64,000 nt of DNA. Source: Henriciella mobilis. GTDB lineage: Bacteria; Pseudomonadota; Alphaproteobacteria; Caulobacterales; Hyphomonadaceae. The first letter of the stretch is position 1; every line of letters begins with the position of its first letter. The DNA is taken from contig NZ_QWFZ01000039.1 of NCBI RefSeq assembly GCF_003576315.1, forward strand, positions 454,754-518,753. The letters are read 5' to 3'. Positions 1 to 8,898 of this stretch are shown piece after piece. Under the pieces are notes generated by a model. That model searched no databases. It was not told the origin of the DNA and saw nothing but the letters and a program-made list of their open reading frames with translations. The position numbers were made by a program, and so were the translations under genes.

Positions 1-663
1 AAAAAGGCCGGCGACAAGGCCGCGCTCGCTCGCGATGCCGGTTTCCTTTTCCACGACCGATGCCAGGATCAGGGCTTCCTCAGGCGTGTCGATCGGTATG
101 TCTTCCTGGCGGTCTGGCCAAAGCTCGGCGAGAAGGTCGTCCTGCGCCTTTTCCATGCGCTCGATCATCTGGACCCGTGTGGTGTCAGCCGAGAAGATAT
201 AGGTGTCCGGCAGAAGAGTGCCTTCGCCGATTTCCCGGTCGGGCATGTCGCCTTCAAGATCGCTGTTACCTTCCACCAGGCGAAGGATCTGGGCCGTTGT
301 CAGGCCTTCGGGAATGGTGATGCGGTACTGGATGACGTCGCCGGCCACCAGCAGGCTGAGGATCGTCGCCACGCTCGCCCGCGGCGGGACGGCATACTCA
401 CCCACCTTGATGGCCGTCTGCTGGCCCTCAAGGCGGGCGTGGAGCCGCAGCGTTCTTTCATCCGATATGAGCCCCTGCTCTTCGAGCCGCTGGGCGACGC
501 TGCCAAGGTGCTCTCCCGGCTCGACCTCGAAAACGGCTTCCTCGAGTGACGGGCCGGGCTTGGCGACTTCGCTTTGCAGCCAGAGCCAGCCGCCAGCGAT
601 GGCAGCGACGCCGAGAACGGCAGCCACAAAGACGAGGGCAAACAGGAATTTGAAGAGACGCAT
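1..663 (-). CDS. mltG: Endolytic murein transglycosylase MltG (3' end beyond window)
   Basis: Minus-strand reading frame starting at the ATG at 663 and open to the window edge, so about 221 N-terminal residues are visible and the C-terminus is missing. Seen: a single N-terminal membrane segment (RLFKFLFALVFVAAVLGVA), then a LysM-like/YceG region with phrases such as FEVEPGEHLGSVAQRLEEQGL, TIPEGLTTAQILRLVEG, LPDTYIFS and LILASVVEKETG. The last contains the conserved catalytic Glu region of the YceG family. Known: MltG cleaves nascent glycan strands at the inner membrane and sets strand length. It follows fabF by about 60 bp, the usual alphaproteobacterial fab-mltG order, so it is probably the last gene of the fab operon. 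Confidence 0.9.
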   Translation of the reverse strand, partial: MRLFKFLFALVFVAAVLGVAAIAGGWLWLQSEVAKPGPSLEEAVFEVEPGEHLGSVAQRLEEQGLISDERTLRLHARLEGQQTAIKVGEYAVPPRASVATILSLLVAGDVIQYRITIPEGLTTAQILRLVEGNSDLEGDMPDREIGEGTLLPDTYIFSADTTRVQMIERMEKAQDDLLAELWPDRQEDIPIDTPEEALILASVVEKETGIASERGLVAGLF

Positions 664-721
664 GGGTCCGACTCGACGTTGTGGCTCGCCCCACTGTGCC
701 CCAGCAATGACGGTATGGAAA

Positions 722-2005
722 CTAGTCGACCTGCTTCATGATCAGGCAGGCATTCGTGCCGCCGAAACCGAAACTGTTCGACATCGCAGCGCGCACCTGA
801 CCCTTCTTCGCCTTGTGAGGGATGAGGTCGATCGGTGTGTCCACGCTCGGATTGTCGAGGTTGAGCGTCGGCGGCATGATCTGGTCGCGGATCGCCAGGG
901 CGCAAAACGCGGACTCGATGGCGCCGGCTGCCCCGAGCAGGTGGCCAACAGCCGATTTTGTCGATGACAGCGACAGGTTCTTGGCATGATCGCCAAACAA
1001 CCGTTCAACCGCTCCGATTTCTCCCTCATCGCCCTTCGGCGTCGAGGTGCCGTGTGTGTTGACGTAATCGATTTCGGACACGTCGAGCCCGGAATGTCCA
1101 AGCGCCATTTTCATCGCGCGGTAGCCACCTTCCGAGCCTTCGGCGGGCGCCGTGATATGATACGCGTCGCCCGTCAGGCCATAGCCCACCACTTCGGCAT
1201 ATATCTTCGCGCCGCGCGCCTTGGCGTGCTCATACTCTTCGAGCATCACCGTGGCTGCGCCCTCGCCCATGACGAAACCGTCGCGGTCCCTGTCATAAGG
1301 CCGGGATGCCTTCTCAGGCGTATCATTGAAATTGGTCGACATCGCCTTGGCGGCACAGAAACCGGCAATGCCGATCTCGCAGATCACCGCTTCGGCCCCG
1401 CCTGCCAGCATAACATCCGCGTCGCCATACTTGATGAGGCGGGCGGAGTCGCCAATGGCATGGGCGCCGGTCGCGCAAGCCGTGACGACGGAATGGTTGG
1501 GCCCCTTGAATCCATGACGGATAGAGACCTGGCCCGAAGCCAGGTTGATCAGCGCCGATGGAATGAAGAAGGGGCTCACACGGCGCGCACCCTGCGTGTG
1601 CAGCGTGATCGCCGTATCGTAGATGGATTGCAGGCCGCCAATGCCCGACCCGATCAGGACGCCGGTGCGTTCCTTGTCGTGGTCGGTCTCAGGCGTCCAG
1701 CCGGAGTCGGCGACACATTCATCTGCCGCCGCCAGGGCATAGAGGATGAACTCGTCGATCCGGCGGCGCTCTTTCGCGCTGGCCGCCTTGTCGGGATCAA
1801 ACGAGTGGGGATCATCCGGGCTGCCGCCGCCGCGGCCATCATTCCACGGGACCTGGAAAGCAATTTTGCAGGGCACGTCCTTTGTATCGAACAGGTCAAT
1901 CGGACCTGCTCCGGATTTGCCGGCAATAAGCCGTTCCCACGTAGCCTCCGTCCCGCTTGCAAGCGGAGAAACGAGACCGATCCCTGTAATGACGACGCGA
2001 CGCAT
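722..2005 (-). CDS. fabF: Beta-ketoacyl-ACP synthase II
   Basis: 427-residue condensing enzyme of type II fatty acid synthesis; it condenses malonyl-ACP with acyl-ACP in the cytosol. Seen: N-terminal VVITGIGLVSPL, active-site Cys177 in VVTACATGAHA, the His region NTHGTSTPKGD, the second His in SAVGHLLGAAG, and the C-terminal glycine-rich NSFGFGGTNACL loop. All three catalytic residues (Cys-His-His) are present and the length is typical. A strong AAGGAGG ribosome site precedes the ATG at 2005 by 7 bases and overlaps the acpP stop codon, which implies translational coupling to acpP. An insert around residues 58-75 (GRGGGSPDDPHSFDPDKA) is longer than in E. coli FabF but is common in alphaproteobacteria as far as I recall. 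Confidence 0.97.
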   Translation of the reverse strand: MRRVVITGIGLVSPLASGTEATWERLIAGKSGAGPIDLFDTKDVPCKIAFQVPWNDGRGGGSPDDPHSFDPDKAASAKERRRIDEFILYALAAADECVADSGWTPETDHDKERTGVLIGSGIGGLQSIYDTAITLHTQGARRVSPFFIPSALINLASGQVSIRHGFKGPNHSVVTACATGAHAIGDSARLIKYGDADVMLAGGAEAVICEIGIAGFCAAKAMSTNFNDTPEKASRPYDRDRDGFVMGEGAATVMLEEYEHAKARGAKIYAEVVGYGLTGDAYHITAPAEGSEGGYRAMKMALGHSGLDVSEIDYVNTHGTSTPKGDEGEIGAVERLFGDHAKNLSLSSTKSAVGHLLGAAGAIESAFCALAIRDQIMPPTLNLDNPSVDTPIDLIPHKAKKGQVRAAMSNSFGFGGTNACLIMKQVD

Positions 2006-2017
2006 CAGCTGACCTCC

Positions 2018-2254
2018 TTAGGAGACGTGAGCCTTGATGTGGGTGACAGCGTCACCGACGGTGCGGATGTTTTCCTGCACATCGTCGGGAATTTCGATGT
2101 TGAACTCTTCCTCGAAAGCCATGACCAGCTCGACCAGGTCAAGCGAGTCGGCGCCCAGGTCATCGATAAAGCTCGCAGATTCAGCGACCTTGTCTGCTTC
2201 AACATCGAGATTCTCGACAACGATCTTTTTAACACGCTCGAAAACGTCAGACAT
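2018..2254 (-). CDS. acpP: Acyl carrier protein
   Basis: 78-residue acidic carrier protein. Seen: the 4'-phosphopantetheine attachment Ser37 in [16 protein letters not shown], an almost invariant ACP motif. The start was set at the ATG at 2254 ([10 protein letters not shown]) rather than the longer in-frame ATG at 2269, because family length is 75-80 residues and GAGAGG lies just upstream. It sits between fabG (about 110 bp upstream) and fabF (12 bp downstream), as in most proteobacteria, and shuttles acyl chains among the Fab enzymes encoded on both sides. Confidence 0.97.
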   Translation of the reverse strand: MSDVFERVKKIVVENLDVEADKVAESASFIDDLGADSLDLVELVMAFEEEFNIEIPDDVQENIRTVGDAVTHIKAHVS

Positions 2255-2327
2255 GGAAACCTCTCTCATAATGTCTGATAGGAAGACCTATCCGGTCTTG
2301 GGAAGCCCGTTAGCACGAAGATTAATC

Positions 2328-2358
2328 CGTCGCCAAGGGCTGTGACTGTTTGGCGACG
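2328..2358 (-). terminator. Hairpin between fabG and acpP
   Basis: CGTCGCCAA at 2328-2336 pairs with TTGGCGACG at 2350-2358 (9 bp, 13-base loop), just after the fabG stop codon in the transcription direction. There is no proper U-tract, so it is at most a weak or rho-assisted terminator, or an mRNA stabilising structure that lets acpP be expressed at a different level from fabG. The role is inference. Confidence 0.4.
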
Positions 2359-2364
2359 ATCCTT

Positions 2365-3102
2365 CTATATCATCGCCATGCCGCCATTGACGTGCAGGGT
2401 CTGGCCCGTGACGTATGCTGCTTCATCTGAAGACAAGTAGACGACTGCGCCGGCAATGTCTCCACCCTGACCCAGTTTTCCTGCTGGAATCTGGCCTAGC
2501 AGCGCCTCTTTCTGTGCGTCCGGCAGCACGTCCGTCATCGGCGACTGGATGAAACCGGGCGCAACGCAGTTGGCTGTAATACCGCGGCTGGCGACTTCCT
2601 GGGCGAGTGACTTCGTAAAGCCGATCATACCCGCCTTCGACGCGCAATAATTGGCCTGGCCCGGATTTCCGGTGACGCCCACGATCGAGGTGATGCCGAT
2701 GATTCGCCCGTGGCGGCGCTTCATCATGCCCCGCATGCAGGACTTGGCCAGCCGAAAATAGGAACCGAGGTTGACATTCAGGACGGCGTCCCAGTCCTCA
2801 TCTTTCATGCGCATCAGCAGGCCGTCGCGCGTGATCCCGGCATTGGCCACCAGGATGTCGAGCGGGCCAATCGCCTCTTCTGCGCGGCCGACCAGCCCAT
2901 CGACAGATTCCGCGTCCGACAGGTTCGCCGTCACAATGGCAGACTCGCCGGGCAGCGTTGCCTTCACCTCTTCGAGCACACCTTCACGGGTTCCCGACAG
3001 GGCAACCTTGGCGCCCGATTCCGACAATGCCTTGGCAATCGCACTGCCTATACCGCCCGATGCGCCGGTAACGAGCGCCGTGCGCCCGGTCAGATCAAAC
3101 AT
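2365..3102 (-). CDS. fabG: 3-oxoacyl-ACP reductase
   Basis: 245-residue short-chain dehydrogenase that reduces beta-ketoacyl-ACP with NADPH. Seen: cofactor motif TGASGGIGS (residues 12-20), NAG at 87-89, catalytic Ser139, Tyr152 and Lys156 in the NYCASKAG context, and the C-terminal VTGQTLHVNGGMAM typical of FabG. Length and genomic position (fabD upstream, acpP downstream) distinguish it from the many other SDR proteins, including the SDR at 14311. It acts in the cytosol in the elongation cycle with FabD, ACP and FabF encoded here. Confidence 0.97.
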   Translation of the reverse strand: MFDLTGRTALVTGASGGIGSAIAKALSESGAKVALSGTREGVLEEVKATLPGESAIVTANLSDAESVDGLVGRAEEAIGPLDILVANAGITRDGLLMRMKDEDWDAVLNVNLGSYFRLAKSCMRGMMKRRHGRIIGITSIVGVTGNPGQANYCASKAGMIGFTKSLAQEVASRGITANCVAPGFIQSPMTDVLPDAQKEALLGQIPAGKLGQGGDIAGAVVYLSSDEAAYVTGQTLHVNGGMAMI

Positions 3103-3156
3103 GATTGAAACCCTTCTCCCGGAGAATTTGTTCTTTCGCTGGCGACTGTTGTCGCC

Positions 3157-4101
3157 TCAGCGGAGACGTTCTGCAACCGATTCGACCTCTTCAGGCGTGC
3201 CTAATGTCAGCCCTTCGAGTTCCTTGACCGTGCGGCGGTTCATGACGGTCAGCACCTTGCCTGCGCCCGCCTCGACCGTCAGCTCGACGCCCTGGGACGC
3301 CATGAACGTAACGCTCTCGCGCCAGCGGACCTGCCCGGTGACCTGCTCGACCAGCTGTCGGCGGATCGCATCAGGATCCGTCGTCACATCGGCGGTGACA
3401 TTCGCGACGAGCGGGGCCGATGGCGCCTTGATCTCGATTTCGGCCAGCGCCTTGAGCATCTGGTCGGCGGCGGGCTGCATCATCGAGCAGTGAAACGGCG
3501 CGCTGACCGGAAGCAGCATCGCCTTTTTTACACCGACGTCGCTGACTTTCGAAGCCGCAAGTTCGATCGCCGCCTTGTCGCCGGAAATCACAATCTGTCC
3601 GGGCGCATTGTCATTCGCGATCTCGCAGACCCCGCCTTCGGACGATCCGATCGCGCAGAGTGATTTTGCCTGTTCCGGATCGGCGCCCAGCAGGGCGGCC
3701 ATGGCGCCCTTGCCCGCGGGAACGGCGGCCTGCATGGCATTGCCCCGGATCCGCAGCACGCGCGCCGCATCGCCGACGGCGATCGAACCGGCGGCCGCGA
3801 GGGCGGAATACTCCCCGAGCGAGTGGCCGGCCACAAAGGCCGCGTCCGCTGCCGAAAGCCCCTTCGTTTCCAGCGCGCGCATCGCCGCGACGCTGACGGC
3901 CATCAGCGCTGGCTGGGTGTTCGATGTCAGCTTCAGCTCGTCCTCGTCACCGGCCCAGATCAGCTCCGACAGCTTCTGTCCAAGCGCGTCATCGACTTCG
4001 ACGAAGACGGCCCTCGCCTCCGGAAATGCCTCGGCGAGATCCTTTCCCATACCGATGAACTGGCTGCCCTGGCCGGGAAAGATGAAAGCGAATTTGGTCA
4101 T
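3157..4101 (-). CDS. fabD: Malonyl-CoA:ACP transacylase
   Basis: 314 residues when started at the ATG at 4101 (MTKFAFIFPGQGSQ); a longer in-frame extension to 4350 is rejected because it reads as intergenic sequence and the family starts at this motif. Seen: GQGSQ near residue 10, nucleophile Ser94 in AGHSLGEYSAL, the conserved APFHCSMM His region, and a C-terminal EAGAGKVLTVMNRR segment. It loads malonyl groups from CoA onto ACP. First gene of the fabD-fabG-acpP-fabF unit and divergent from rpsF, with about 230 bp of shared upstream DNA. Confidence 0.96.
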   Translation of the reverse strand: MTKFAFIFPGQGSQFIGMGKDLAEAFPEARAVFVEVDDALGQKLSELIWAGDEDELKLTSNTQPALMAVSVAAMRALETKGLSAADAAFVAGHSLGEYSALAAAGSIAVGDAARVLRIRGNAMQAAVPAGKGAMAALLGADPEQAKSLCAIGSSEGGVCEIANDNAPGQIVISGDKAAIELAASKVSDVGVKKAMLLPVSAPFHCSMMQPAADQMLKALAEIEIKAPSAPLVANVTADVTTDPDAIRRQLVEQVTGQVRWRESVTFMASQGVELTVEAGAGKVLTVMNRRTVKELEGLTLGTPEEVESVAERLR

Positions 4102-4332
4102 GGCGTCCTGCCCTCTGACGTTCGGAATCAAGTTTTGGTCTGGCGCAGGGCCTATCCGGCTGCGCACGAGCGCGCAAGAGCGGTTGATTCTTTCGCCCAG
4201 TTGAGGTTTAAGCGCGCTCTTCACAACGGGTTGCGGTCCTGCGGTGCGGAATGAGCCGTACCAGACAGGGGCCATCGTCGAAGCGTTTCCCGCGTTTCCG
4301 GCGCCGCTGCCCAGAACCTCAGGGAACCAGAA

Positions 4333-4668
4333 ATGGCATATTACGAACACGTGCTGATTTCCCGGCCGGACATCTCGCCTGCACAGGTCGAGAGCCTGAC
4401 CGAGGAACTCACAGAATTCCTACAGAAGAACGGCGCCAAGGTCGGCAAGACCGAATATTGGGGCCTTCGCAACCTCTCCTACCCGATCAACAAGCAGCGC
4501 AAGGGCCACTATTCCCTGCTGAACATTGACGGGCCGGCCGAGGCCATCGCAGAGCTGGAGCGCCGTCAGCGTATTTCCGACGACGTCATCCGCTACATGA
4601 CCGTCAAGGTCGATGTGCTCGACGACGAGCCGTCCGCCATGATGGGCCGCAAGGGCCGCAAGGACTAA
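4333..4668 (+). CDS. rpsF: Small ribosomal subunit protein bS6
   Basis: 111-residue bS6. Seen: MAYYEHVLISRPD start, the GLRNLSYPINKQRKGHY core strand typical of S6, and a basic C-terminus (MMGRKGRKD) after the globular domain. bS6 pairs with bS18 on the 30S platform, and rpsR follows 12 bp downstream. The first gene of the rpsF-rpsR-rplI operon. In many bacteria the leader of this operon carries an S6:S18-binding RNA; the 4255-4330 leader is CG-rich with CCG motifs, but I could not fold it convincingly. Confidence 0.97.
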   Translation: MAYYEHVLISRPDISPAQVESLTEELTEFLQKNGAKVGKTEYWGLRNLSYPINKQRKGHYSLLNIDGPAEAIAELERRQRISDDVIRYMTVKVDVLDDEPSAMMGRKGRKD

Positions 4669-4680
4669 GGGAGCGAACAC

Positions 4681-4953
4681 ATGTCTTCAGAAAACAACGC
4701 CGGTGATATCAACATCACCAACATCCCGGCCCGGCGCACGTTCAACCGCCGCCGCAAGGTCGATCCGTTCTCGGGCGAAGGCGCCCCGGAGATCGACTAC
4801 AAGGATGTGAAACTGCTGCAACGCTACATTTCCGAGAAGGGCAAGATTGTCCCCTCGCGGATCACTGCAGTGAACGTCAAGAACCAGCGCAAGCTCGCCC
4901 GCGCCATCAAGCGCGCCCGCATGCTCGCGCTCCTGCCATTCACCGTGAAGTAA
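4681..4953 (+). CDS. rpsR: Small ribosomal subunit protein bS18
   Basis: 90-residue bS18. Seen: the family core [18 protein letters not shown] followed by [20 protein letters not shown], ending LALLPFTVK. It carries an N-terminal extension of about 20 residues before the RRKVDPFSG segment, as usual in alphaproteobacteria. Binds bS6 and 16S rRNA. Located 12 bp after rpsF and 13 bp before rplI, so co-transcribed. Confidence 0.97.
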   Translation: MSSENNAGDINITNIPARRTFNRRRKVDPFSGEGAPEIDYKDVKLLQRYISEKGKIVPSRITAVNVKNQRKLARAIKRARMLALLPFTVK

Positions 4954-4966
4954 GGGGACGACCGAC

Positions 4967-5557
4967 ATGGACATCATCCTTCTTGAACGCGTCGAGAACC
5001 TTGGCGAACTCGGTGAAGAAGTCAGCGTGAAGAACGGCTTTGCCCGTAACTTCCTGCTTCCCCGCGGCAAGGCCCTGATCGCGAATGATCGTAACCGCGC
5101 CCGCTTCCAGGCCGAACGCGACGCGATTGAAAAGCGCAATGCCGACGCCCGGGCCGAAGCCCAGAAGACCGGTGACGCCCTCGAGGGCACCGATCTGGTT
5201 CTCATCCGCCAGTCGTCCGACACCGGCAATCTCTACGGTTCGGTCTCAACCCGTGACATCTCCGAAGGCCTTGCTGAAAAAGGCTTCAAGGTGACGCGCG
5301 GCCAGATCAAGCTGGACCAGCCGATCAAGACAATTGGCATCTACGAGATGGGCATTCGCCTGCACGGCGAAGTGATCGTCGACATTTCGGTCAACGTCGC
5401 CCGCTCGACGGAAGAAGCCGAACGTCAGGCCGCTGGCGAGAACATCATCGAGACGCTGCAGGCCGAACAGCAAGGCGCATCTGCCGAGCAGGCTGCCGAA
5501 CTGGCTGAAGCCAGCGCCGAGCGCGATGAAGAAACCCGCGAGCACGAAGAGGACTAG
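4967..5557 (+). CDS. rplI: Large ribosomal subunit protein bL9
   Basis: 196-residue bL9. Seen: N-terminal domain MDIILLERVENLGELGEEV, then the signature VKNGFARNFLLPRGKA, a long connecting helix rich in Arg/Glu/Ala, and the C-terminal domain (TGNLYGSVSTRDI...). The tail after about residue 150 is an acidic, Gln/Ala/Glu-rich extension (about 45 residues) beyond the E. coli length of 149; such tails are common in alphaproteobacterial bL9. It closes the operon, and a strong terminator follows 25 bp later. Confidence 0.96.
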   Translation: MDIILLERVENLGELGEEVSVKNGFARNFLLPRGKALIANDRNRARFQAERDAIEKRNADARAEAQKTGDALEGTDLVLIRQSSDTGNLYGSVSTRDISEGLAEKGFKVTRGQIKLDQPIKTIGIYEMGIRLHGEVIVDISVNVARSTEEAERQAAGENIIETLQAEQQGASAEQAAELAEASAERDEETREHEED

Positions 5558-5582
5558 TCCTTAAGCGCTCGAAAGCTACCGG

Positions 5583-5621
5583 AAAGGCCGCGTTCGAAAG
5601 AATGCGGCCTTTCTTTTTTTT
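5583..5621 (+). terminator. Intrinsic terminator of rpsF-rpsR-rplI
   Basis: AAAGGCCGC (5583-5591) pairs perfectly with GCGGCCTTT (5604-5612) around a 12-base loop. It is followed by a C and eight Ts: a textbook rho-independent terminator. Confidence 0.93.
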
Positions 5622-5775
5622 GGCCCTGTCCAGCCACTCGCCTGTCACGCGAATCCCACAGCTATGATTGATCTGTGGACGGAGTGGAAAAGGTGCACGG
5701 GTATCTGCGAGTCAAGCCTGCAATCTCGTTCATGGCTTGGTTAAGACAGAATCAGGCTAGGCTGGAATATTGCTC

Positions 5776-7266
5776 ATGAATGACATGTCAAACCCGCCCT
5801 CCACGATGGAGGCGCCGCACAATTTGTCGGCAGAGGCCGCCGTTATCGGCGCGATCCTCTATGACAATAATGCGTTCCAGCGCGTTGCGGACGTCTTGCG
5901 GCCGGGCGACTTCTACTCGCTTCCGCACCAGGAGATTTTCGAGGTCTGCGCGAACATGATCCAGTCCGGCCGTGTGGCCGACGGCATCACGCTGCGCGAG
6001 CATTTCGAAAAGGGTGACAAGCTGCAGGATATTGGCGGGGCGGCCTATCTGGCCGAGCTGCTGAAATCCGCCGCGTTCGGGCCGGAAATTTCCGACTACG
6101 CCCACATGATCCGCGATTTCGCGATGCGCCGCGAGCTGATCGATATCGGCGCCAGCGTGCAGCAGCGCGCCCTGAAGCCAGCGCCGGACGAGAATGGCGA
6201 CCGCCAGCTGGAGCTGGCCGAACGTTCGCTTTTCGACCTTGCCGACCGGGGCTCTTCGGGCCGAGGCTTCCATACCTTTGCGTCGGCCCTGAAAGAGTCG
6301 CTGCAGATGGCCGAAGCGGCCTATCAGCGGGACGGCAAGATTGCGGGCATCGCCTCGCACCTCGATGATCTCGACCAGAAGCTTGGCGGCTTCCACAGCT
6401 CCGACCTCATTATCCTCGCCGGGCGCCCGTCCATGGGGAAGACGACGCTGGCGACCAATATCGCCTTCAACGCCGCCCATGCCTGCCGGCGCGAGACGCA
6501 GGATGACGGCTCAAAGAAAACGGTCGAGGGTGCGGTCGTGGCCTTCTTCTCGCTCGAAATGTCATGCGAACAGCTGGCCACGCGGATTATCGCCGAACGG
6601 ACCGGCATCAACGCGCACCGCATCCGGCAGGGCGACCTCGACAAGCATGATTTCGAGAAGATCCGTGAAGCGACCGAAGAGCTGCAGAACCTGCCGCTCT
6701 ACATCGATGACCAGGGCGGTATCTCGGTCAGCCAGCTATCCGCCCGCGCCCGCCGCCTGAAACGCACGGTCGGCCTCGACATGATCGTGATCGACTACCT
6801 GCAACTTCTCACCGGCTCTAGCGGCAAGAGCAACGAGAACCGGGTGCAGGAAATCACGCAGATCACCATGTCGCTCAAGGCGCTGGCCAAGGACCTGAAT
6901 GTCCCGGTGATCGCCCTGTCGCAGCTCTCCCGCCAGGTCGAGCAGCGCGACGACAAGCGCCCGCAGCTCTCCGACCTTCGCGAGTCCGGCTCGATTGAGC
7001 AGGATGCCGACGTCGTCATGTTCGTCTACCGCGAGTCCTACTATCTCGAACGGACAGAGCCGCAGGCCTCTCCGGACGATCCGAATGCCGGGGAGAAATG
7101 GGCCAAGTGGCGTCAGCGCATGGACGAAGTCTATGGCACGGCCGAGGTCATCATCGGCAAGCAGCGCCACGGCCCGATCGGCCGCGTTGTTCTGGCGTTT
7201 GATGCGAACACGACCCGGTTTGGCAACCTCGAACGCGCCGTGCCCGAAGGGGATTTCGACGAGTAG
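5776..7266 (+). CDS. dnaB: Replicative DNA helicase DnaB
   Basis: About 496 residues; hexameric 5'-3' helicase of the replication fork. Seen: the N-terminal domain (PHNLSAEAAVIGAILYDN), Walker A GRPSMGKTTLATN near residue 218, the SLEMSCEQLATR segment, Walker B region DMIVIDYLQLL, ALSQLSRQVE and the C-terminal LSDLRESGSIEQDADVVMFVYR motif. ATG at 5776 is preferred over the in-frame TTG at 5770; both lie after a weak ribosome site. An acidic/Lys insert (TQDDGSKKTVEG) lies between Walker A and the SLEMS motif, as in other alphaproteobacterial DnaB. It follows the ribosomal operon terminator and has its own 148-bp upstream region. Confidence 0.97.
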   Translation: MNDMSNPPSTMEAPHNLSAEAAVIGAILYDNNAFQRVADVLRPGDFYSLPHQEIFEVCANMIQSGRVADGITLREHFEKGDKLQDIGGAAYLAELLKSAAFGPEISDYAHMIRDFAMRRELIDIGASVQQRALKPAPDENGDRQLELAERSLFDLADRGSSGRGFHTFASALKESLQMAEAAYQRDGKIAGIASHLDDLDQKLGGFHSSDLIILAGRPSMGKTTLATNIAFNAAHACRRETQDDGSKKTVEGAVVAFFSLEMSCEQLATRIIAERTGINAHRIRQGDLDKHDFEKIREATEELQNLPLYIDDQGGISVSQLSARARRLKRTVGLDMIVIDYLQLLTGSSGKSNENRVQEITQITMSLKALAKDLNVPVIALSQLSRQVEQRDDKRPQLSDLRESGSIEQDADVVMFVYRESYYLERTEPQASPDDPNAGEKWAKWRQRMDEVYGTAEVIIGKQRHGPIGRVVLAFDANTTRFGNLERAVPEGDFDE

Positions 7267-7311
7267 GGGTCGACGCACCACGGGCGTGCGCGGCACATCT
7301 GAAGTAAATAG

Positions 7312-8076
7312 CTAAATCGCCGGCTGGATCGGGCCTTCGGCGCGGCCATGGACGAACTGGTCAACGTAATCGTTGCCGGAATTGTCGATGATGTCGGCCG
7401 GTCCACGCCAGATGATCTCACCCTCAAACAGCATGGCGATTTCGTCGGCGATCTTGCGGGCGGACGCCATATCATGGGTGATGGAGATCGAGGCGGCCCC
7501 CAGCGCCTTGACCTGCTCGATGATGAGATCGTTGATGGCATCCGCCGTGATCGGGTCGAGGCCCGTCGTCGGCTCATCGAAGAAAATGAGTTCCGGCTTG
7601 GTAATAATTGCGCGGGCGAGCGCGACGCGCTTTTGCATGCCGCCTGACAGTTCTGCCGGATAGAGATCAGCGATGGAGGCGCCAAGGCGGACCTTCTTCA
7701 GCGTGTCGATGGCACGCTCCTTCGCCTCGGCCCGCTTCATCTTCTCGGCATTGAGCAAACGGAAGGCGACATTCTCCCAGACCGGCAGCGAGTCGAACAG
7801 CGCCCCGGACTGGAACAGCATGCCCATGCGCGCGCGCATCGCTTCGCGCTCCTTGCCCTGCTCATGGGTGACATCGTCGCCATCGAAAAAGATCTTGCCA
7901 GAATCCGGGGTCATCAGGCCGAGCGCGTTCTTCAGCATGACCGACTTGCCCGAGCCCGACCCGCCCAGGATGACAAGCGACTGGCCGGGCGACACATCGA
8001 TGTTCACGCCGCGCAGGACATGGTTCGAGCCGAAGCTCTTCTTCACGTCTTTCAGTTCGAGGATGGGCTGGGTCAT
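7312..8076 (-). CDS. mlaF: ABC transporter ATP-binding protein, MlaF type
   Basis: 254-residue ATPase. Seen: Walker A GGSGSGKSVMLKN near residue 36, Q-loop MLFQSGALFDSLPVWEN (the SLPVWEN wording is typical of MlaF/Ttg2A), signature ELSGGMQKRVALARA, Walker B LIFFDEPTTGLDP, and H-loop SITHDM. Known: MlaFE with an MCE-domain protein moves phospholipids between inner and outer membranes. Here the permease lies 6 bp upstream, but no MlaD/MlaC gene follows (dnaB converges from the other side), so the substrate-binding partners must be elsewhere. Function as lipid transporter is inference from family. Confidence 0.88.
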   Translation of the reverse strand: MTQPILELKDVKKSFGSNHVLRGVNIDVSPGQSLVILGGSGSGKSVMLKNALGLMTPDSGKIFFDGDDVTHEQGKEREAMRARMGMLFQSGALFDSLPVWENVAFRLLNAEKMKRAEAKERAIDTLKKVRLGASIADLYPAELSGGMQKRVALARAIITKPELIFFDEPTTGLDPITADAINDLIIEQVKALGAASISITHDMASARKIADEIAMLFEGEIIWRGPADIIDNSGNDYVDQFVHGRAEGPIQPAI

Positions 8077-8082
8077 GAGGCT

Positions 8083-8898
8083 CTACAGTCCAATATTCAC
8101 AAACAGCGTCGACATCATGTAGTTCGCCGCCAGGACAAGGACGGCCGCGCCAACCATCGAAAGCGTCGCCGCGCGGCCGACACCGGTCGCGCCAGCCTTT
8201 GACTTCGAGCCCTGATAGCATCCCATGATGGCAATCACCGCGCCGAAGACGACCGCCTTGATCAGGCCGACCAGGACATCATCCATGGTCAGGAAGTCCA
8301 TCGTGTTGCGGATATAGGTTGTGGAGTCGAAGTCGAGGGCGAAGACGCTGACCAGCCAGCCGCCCATCACGCCGATAATGTCAGCCACCAGGACCAGCAT
8401 CGGCAAGGTCAGGCAGGCCGCCAGGAAGCGCGGCGCATAAAGATAGCGGAACGGATTGGCCGAGAGTGTCTTCAGCGCGTCGATCTGCTCGGTCACCTTC
8501 ATGGCGCCGATTTCGGCCGCGATGCCTGCGGTGACGCGGCCGGCCAGCATCAGGCCGGTAATCGTTGCGCCGAGCTCGCGCGTTATCCCGAGGACGACAA
8601 TGTTCGGCACGAACTGCTCGGCCCCAAACCGGTTGCCGCCCGTATAGATGTTGAGGGCCAGCGCCGCGCCGATGAACACCGCCGAAAGGCCCACGACGGG
8701 AAGCGAATAGAAGCCGATGGCGATCATCTGCTTCCACAGCTGCGCCAGGTTCCAGGGCGGCGTCAGCGCCGCGCCGATCACCTGCCCCGCATAGATGCCA
8801 AGCCGGCCCACCTCTGCGAACAGGCTGAGCGCGGCGCGGCCGATCCAGGCCAGCGGATTGGGGATGCCGCCGGATTTACTCGTAGATGCGTCTGACAC
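8083..8898 (-). CDS. mlaE: ABC transporter permease, MlaE family
   Basis: 271-residue inner-membrane protein with about five hydrophobic segments. Seen: the MlaE signatures QMIAIGFYSLPVVGLSAVFIGA and VLGITRELGATITGLMLAGRVTAGIAAEIGAMK (shown in parts: ELGATITGLMLAGR, AAEIGAMKVTEQIDAL). Pairs with the ATPase encoded 6 bp downstream. Its start overlaps the 3' end of alr by 23 bp, so alr-mlaE-mlaF is one transcription unit. Role in retrograde phospholipid transport is inferred from the family. Confidence 0.9.
   Translation of the reverse strand: MSDASTSKSGGIPNPLAWIGRAALSLFAEVGRLGIYAGQVIGAALTPPWNLAQLWKQMIAIGFYSLPVVGLSAVFIGAALALNIYTGGNRFGAEQFVPNIVVLGITRELGATITGLMLAGRVTAGIAAEIGAMKVTEQIDALKTLSANPFRYLYAPRFLAACLTLPMLVLVADIIGVMGGWLVSVFALDFDSTTYIRNTMDFLTMDDVLVGLIKAVVFGAVIAIMGCYQGSKSKAGATGVGRAATLSMVGAAVLVLAANYMMSTLFVNIGL

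Noticed and set aside
986..2278. Long plus-strand open frame opposite fabF and acpP
   Set aside because: It lies wholly antisense to clear fab genes, shows no family motif and is a by-product of high GC content.
4255..4332. S6:S18-type RNA leader upstream of rpsF
   Set aside because: Expected from family knowledge and the leader is CG-rich, but I could not fold the conserved bulged CCG hairpin with confidence.
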